Positions 58,828 to 64,000 of a stretch of 64,000 nt of DNA are shown in pieces. Source of the stretch: Acanthornis magna (taxonomy: Eukaryota; Chordata; Aves; Passeriformes; Acanthizidae); the NCBI GenBank assembly GCA_036785705.1, contig JAWUZG010000135.1, forward strand, positions 4,030,001 to 4,094,000, in the 5' to 3' direction. The position numbers and the translations under genes were made by a program. Position 1 is the first letter of the stretch; every line of letters begins with the position of its first letter. The notes under the pieces are model-generated. The model was not told the DNA's origin and ran no database searches. It saw only the letters and a list, made by a program, of their open reading frames with translations.

Positions 58828-61800
58828 GGGCTGAGGTGCTGTGGAGCTTCTGAGAAACGCTGTGTGCTGCCAGGAAGTGCTGTGTTCTAAGGTGCTCCTG
58901 CTTTTTTTGCTTGTTGAACAGACTTTGAAATTTGTTTTTGCCTGGATGGCATCACATTGGTGTTGTCCCGTGTTCAGGGAAAGCTGCTGATGAGAAGTGG
59001 GGCCATACTGAAGGCTTGTTGTGACTAAAGGCCATGCCTTGGGGCCCTGTAAGCAGGGGTGCCAAAGGAGGCCCTGGCAGCTGTGCTGGGCCGCAGCAGC
59101 GGTGAGCAGCAAAGTCCCTGTGCGTGGGGCCTCTGCCAGCCGGCAGCTGTCCCGTTTGCTGCGCTCGGGGGATCCGCAAATGAGCACGGCTCCTGGGCCC
59201 CCGATCCTGCTGCTCCCGGAGGCCTCAGGCTTTGGCCGCTGAGAAGATGGCAAGGCACGTGAAAGGAGTATTTCAGTAGCTTGGAGGGGAATTTTGCCTC
59301 GTAGAGCCTCTTTGTGTGCTTGTGGGAGTGCAGGTGTGCATGCGCTCTCTGCAATGTGGGAGAGGGGCTGCTCTGGTGGATTCAGAAGTGCTTTAGGTTT
59401 GTCCCTAAGTTAGGTCTCGAAGTTCCTGCAGTGCTATGGTAAGGGCTGTGTGGATCCTTTGCTGAGGTCTTGGGTTCCAGCTCAGTTCTAAGTGAAGCGT
59501 TGTGTAGTTGAAGTCCAGTTCAGTTGAAATGCCCTGAACTGCTGTTCCTGCCCTAAGTTGTTGATTTGAATTTGAGTTATCAAGTGAAATGTTGCTCAAG
59601 CTGAAGTGCTCTTAAGGGAAGTGCTCTTGAGCCTTTGGGCCATGTTCTTCTTATCCTGACCCTTTCTCTTCTTTAGAGACACAGCCTCACACACACGGAC
59701 AGACAGACATAGATAATTTGGGTTTGATTTCATTTTGGATTGATTGACTCTGGATTTTTGTTTGTTGCTTTTCCTCGCTGTGCTTTGAGCATGGTATAAG
59801 TAGTAGAGTGAAGCTTGGCAAGGAAGCTTGTCCTGCTGTGGCTTTGCTATGAAATCTTTCTTTCCTAATAGCTTTCCCGTGATTCTCTTGAGTGATGTGC
59901 AAGTGCCTGTGCCATCACATCTCTTTAGCAGCGTGGAGCCGCCTGGGATGTCAGCACCGAGGTGCTGTGAGTGATTGCTTGTGACACCAGGGCTTCTGGG
60001 CAGCGTGTGGACTCCTGGCATGTGCCTATGGCTGTCCTGGGACAGCCTGTGAGCTCAGTGTTCTTTTGAAAGCTGGATAGCTCTGGCGTGTCCCCAGGGA
60101 GTTCCTGTGCCAAGATGGGACCTGCTGGCTCTTTGGCAGCCTGGAGATGGCTGGAGTGTGCCCAGGGGGCAAGTGTGAGTGTCAGGGACTTGCCAGCTCT
60201 AGAGGAGGATGGAGAGTGCAGAGATGTCCCCATGGAGTCTCTGTGAGTGCCTGTGAGCTCAGAAGTCTATGGAGGCTTAAGACAGCTGTGATGAAATGGG
60301 ATGTCAGCAGGGGGGCATGTAATGAAATTTGATCTCCCAGCTTGTGGTGGTGCATTCCTCTCTCCTCCCCTTTTTGAGCCCCAGCATGATCTGAGAAATG
60401 CTCCTTAGGCATCGGCCTTGAGGAACTGCAGCTTGGCTGAGCAGCTCTTGAGCTTATGAGAAACACTGTGTGCTCCCAGGAAGTGCTGCTGTCTAACGTG
60501 GTCCTGTTTTGTTTTTTTTTTATCGTAACAGCCTTGGAAAAAAACAGCCTTGTTTTTGCCTGAATGGTAAACATTGCGTGCCAGTGTGCGTGTCCTCTCC
60601 GGAATGTGGCAGAGGGGCTGCTCTCCTGGATTCTGAAGTAGTTTAGAAGTGCAAGGAAGTTCTGCCTGTAAGTAAAATTACTATTGAGAGATGGTAAATC
60701 CTGTGGGGGTCCTTTTCTGAGGTGTTGGGCTTGAGTTCATTTCTATGTGAAGTCTTATTAACTTGAAATATGGTTAGGATTAAATGCTGTTAAGTGTTGT
60801 TCCTCTGCTAGGTGGTTAATTTGAAGGTAGAAATTTAAATGTTGCTCAAATGGACGTACTGTTAAGTGAAGTGCTCTTGAGCCTTTCAAGCGTGTTCTTG
60901 TAATCCCGACACTTTCTCTCCTTTGGAGACACTCGCACACATACACAGACACAGACAGACAGACATAGGTAATTTTGGTTTAATTTCATTTTGGATTGAT
61001 TGGATTTATTTTGTTTCATTTCCTCGCTGTGCCTTAAGCATGGTGTAGGTAGTAGAGTGGAGCTTGGCAAGGAAGCTTGTCCTGCTGTGGCTTTGCTATG
61101 AAATCTTTCTTTCCCGATAGCTTTCCTATGATTCTTGGAGTGATGTGCAAGTGCCTGTGCCATCACATCTCTTTAGCAGCGTGGAGCCACCTGGGATGTC
61201 AGCACCGAGGTGCTGGGAGTGAGTGCCTGTGACACCAGGGCTTCTGGGCAGCGTGTGGAGTCCTGGCATGTGCCTATGGCTGTCCTGGGACAGCCTGTGA
61301 GCTCAGTGTTCTTTTGAAAGCTGGATAGCTCTGGCGTGTCCCCAGGGAGTTCCTGTGCCAAGATGTGACCTGCTGGCTCTTTGGCAGCCTGGAGATGGCT
61401 GGAGTGTGCCCAGGGGGCAAGTGTGAGTGTCAGGGACTTGCCAGCTCTTGAGGAGGATGGAGGGTGCAGGGATGTCCCCATGGAGGCCCTGTGAGTGCCT
61501 GTGAGCTGGCGGCACCTTAGCAGCGTGAGACTCGTGGGCTGTCAGCCCTGAGAGCCTGTTGAAGGCCGTGATGTGCGTGCAGAGAGGTTTGTCAAATGGG
61601 AGAGTCGTGGCATGTCCCTATGGAGCCGCTGGGGTTGTGTGTGCCCTCAGTGTTCTTGAGGAGCCTCGAGAGCCCTGGGATGGCCCCGTGGAAGCGCAGG
61701 GAGTGCCTGTGACATAGCAGCGGTGCCTGATGAAATCCAAGGGCCCTGGGATGTCAGCTTGGAATGGCTGTGAGTGCCTGAGAGCACACGTCTGTCTCTC

Positions 61801-63539
61801 ATGGCCGGAGAGCTGTGGCAGGTGCCCATGGTAGGTGTGTGAGTGCAGGTGAGCTCAGGGCTCTGCAGAAGGCTGTAGGCCTGTGGGCTGTGAGGCTGGA
61901 AGGCCTGGGAGTGCTTTGGAGCTGAGTGCTCTGTAGCAGTCGGGAGCCGCCTGGGAGGTTGTAGCAGGATGCTTTGGGCCGGCTGCTTTGCCTTGGAACG
62001 TGGTGCAGGCACTTGGAGCATGTGCTATTTGCAAATGTCTCCAGGTGTCTTTCAGAGGGCCAGCGTGTGTTGTTTTGGCCTTGAATTCTGCTGAAAGTCC
62101 TTCTGGCAAGGAAGCCTGCATGAAGGTGCTGCTAGTGAGGCAAAGATTTGGCAGCTGAGCAGCTGCCGGGAGTTGCAGGCGTCTGCCTGACAGTCAGTCC
62201 CTTGAGAGTGTCAATGTGCAGTCAGTCCCCTTTCCTAGGGGAAGTTTTTCTAGTGTGTTCCTCCTTGGAGTGTGTGTGGGCTCCTGCTGGGGAAGTGGAC
62301 AGCAAGCAAGGGCACTGTTGGTGGTGAAGGGAGAGAGAGCTGCCCAGGAGTGTTGGTGTGGTGAGTTACATGGAGCTCTACTTGGGAATTGGGTTTTTTT
62401 GCTTGCTGTAAGATATGACTGCTTTCCTATTGTTTTCATAGAGTGCACTCCATTGTACTCTGTGTAGCCTCCCAGGAGTAGGTTTAGCTTTTCTATGGAG
62501 TGGTCAGTAATTGGGATTGAGTTGTCTGTGTCGAATCATTTGTGTTAGGGAAGACCTGCTTTTCTAGGAATAGATCAGATGGGCCATTTGTAAGTGCTGC
62601 GGGACAGAGTTACTTAAAGCACTGGCTTTAAGTGTGAGGCTGGGATTGGATGCAGCTGCCGCCAAGGCTCCTGTGTCTGAGAAGGAGTTGAGAAAGCCAA
62701 GGGCTGCTCTCTGGCCCTCGTGACTCAGTGGCCAGGCTGCTCTGGGAGCCTTTGTGTGAATCTGCCAGCACAGCAGCGACAGATGTCCCCGAGGAGCTTG
62801 TGTGAGTGCAGGTGAGATCAGAGCTCTTGAGCAGCCTGGAGAGCCTGGGGATGTGGCCACGGAGCCGCCAGGATATCTGGTGACCTCGGGGTTCCTATGA
62901 GCAGAGGGAGCACTAAGATGTGCCCATGGCACCTGTGTAAGTGCCTGTGGCTAAAGGGCTCTTTTGCAGCCTGGAGAGCCTTGGCATGTGGCCATGAAGC
63001 CACAGTGCGTGTCTGTGACATCAGAGCGCTTTGGCAGCATGGAAAGGCCTGGAATGGCTGCAGGGGCCAGAGGTGAGTGCCTGTGACATCAGAGCTGTCC
63101 AGCAGCAGCAGGGAGACGGAGGGAATGTCACAGGCCATGCCCTGTGAGTTGCTGTGACAGCATGGCTCCTTAGCAGCGTGCAGATTGCCGGGATGTTACC
63201 CTTGAGGCCCTGGCATTGCCCTGGTCGTGTGTGTTGTTTAGGAAGATAGAGAGAGCCGTGGCATGTCCCCCTGGAAGGCCAGGGAGTGGCAGTTGCAAAA
63301 GAGCTCCTTAGCACTTAGAGACACATGGGATGTCCCCATGGAGGCACTGTGAGAGCCCGTGACCTCAGAGGTCTTTGGAAGCTGAGAGAGCCCCGGGATG
63401 CCATGGGATGTGAGCATGGGGAGCCTGTGGGCAGGTGTGATGTCCCTGCTTGTGCTGGTGCATCCCCCCCTGCCCTTTTTTCAGGCTGCAGCATGATATG
63501 AGAAATGCTGCTGAGGCCTTGGCCTTGACGAATGCAGCG
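58828..63539 (+). repeat. Array unit 12 (4712 bp)
   Basis: Front resembles unit 11 ('cttaagacagctg' near 60278) but with 'agtctctg'. The back half takes on unit-5-type changes ('tagagtgcactcc' at 62443, 'gtagcctccc' at 62468). Private changes are 'gtgagctggcgg' (about 61503), 'gatgaaatcc' (about 61730), 'ggggaagttt' (62240), 'agacctgct' (about 62553) and 'agacacatggg' (about 63321). Confidence 0.95.
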
Positions 63540-64000
63540 GGGCTGAGGTGCTGTGGAGCTTCTGAGAAACGCTGTGTGCTGCCAGGAAGTGCTGTGTTCT
63601 AAGGTGCTCCTGCTTTTTTTGCTTGTTGAACAGACTTTGAAATTTGTTTTTGCCTGGATGGCATCACATTGGTGTTGTCCCGTGTTCAGGGAAAGCTGCC
63701 GATGAGAAGTGGGGCCAGGCTGAAGGCTTGTTGTGACTAAAGGCCATGCCTTGGGGCCCTGTAAGCAGGGGTGCCAAAGGAGGCCCTGGCAGCTGTGCTG
63801 GGCCGCAGCAGCGGTGAGCAGCAAAGTCCCTGTGCGTGGGGCCTCTGCCAGCCGGCAGCTGTCCCGTTTGCTGCACTCGGGGCATCCGCGAAGGAGCACG
63901 GCTCCTGGGCCCCCGATCCTGCCGCTCCCAGAGGCCTCAGGCTTTGGCCGCTGAGAAGATGGCAAGGCACGTGAAAGGAGTATTTCAGTAGCTTGGAGGG
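63540..64000 (+). repeat. Array unit 13, partial (461 bp, cut by the window end)
   Basis: Has the unit-5 subtype start: 'gctgccgatgag', 'ggccaggctg', 'gcatccgcgaagg'. It lacks unit 5's G deletion and has a private 'ctgccgctcccagagg' (about 63919). Confidence 0.95.

Larger units (their letters stand above)
1..64000. repeat. Macrosatellite array, unit about 4.71 kb, 12 full copies plus a partial 13th
   Basis: The motif gggctgaggtgctgtggagc recurs at 1, 4715, 16417, 21130, 25842, 30553, 35266, 39979, 44691, 49403, 54116, 58828 and 63540, always in the same orientation, and the sequence between recurrences is nearly the same throughout. Spacings are 4711-4714 bp except the second, which is lengthened by a 6,985-bp retrovirus plus a 4-bp duplication. 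The array is cut by both window edges, so its true size is unknown. I recognise no known satellite family. Copies are so alike that their true number in the genome needs long-read or depth confirmation. Confidence 0.97.

Noticed and set aside
1..64000. A CRISPR array or other prokaryotic repeat system
   Set aside because: The repeats are adjoining, without unique spacers, and the embedded element is a vertebrate retrovirus. No cas-like gene is present.

Overview
The window is eukaryotic, non-prokaryotic DNA, most probably from a bird. I infer this from an env-less class III (ERV-L-like) retrovirus in a GC-moderate macrosatellite; I see no host gene that proves the taxon. No tRNA, rRNA, CRISPR array or conventional host protein-coding gene is visible.

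The whole window lies inside a head-to-tail tandem array of a unit of about 4,713 bp. Using window base 1 as an arbitrary phase, there are twelve full units and a 461-bp partial thirteenth. They start at 1, 4715, 16417, 21130, 25842, 30553, 35266, 39979, 44691, 49403, 54116, 58828 and 63540. The array runs off both ends. Copies differ by scattered substitutions. Their length differences (4711 to 4714) are accounted for by a T-run of 10 or 11 and two private one-base indels. Within a unit there are two paralogous modules (A, about 1.5 kb; B, about 1.2 kb), then a third part (C). Much of each consists of strongly diverged repeats of about 68 bp. The + strand is markedly G+T rich.

Unit 2 is interrupted at 5448-12432 by one minus-strand LTR retrovirus of 6,985 bp. 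It has two 950-bp LTRs that look identical by eye, TG...CA ends, a 4-bp target duplication with one mismatch (gttc/gttg), and a primer-binding site of the tRNA-Lys1,2 type. It carries an intact gag (547 codons from the ATG at 11352) and an intact pro-pol (protease, RT, RNase H, integrase; all catalytic residues present). It has no env and no dUTPase domain. Gag and pol are in one frame, separated by a single amber codon. Exactly 8 nt after that codon lies an 8-bp stem whose loop can pair downstream to form a pseudoknot, the layout known from gammaretroviral stop-codon readthrough. The element is in only one unit and its LTRs match, so it is very young relative to the array.

The most notable points are the macrosatellite with its nested, mosaic architecture, the readthrough signal in an ERV-L-like element, and the hydrophobic N-terminus of its Gag.
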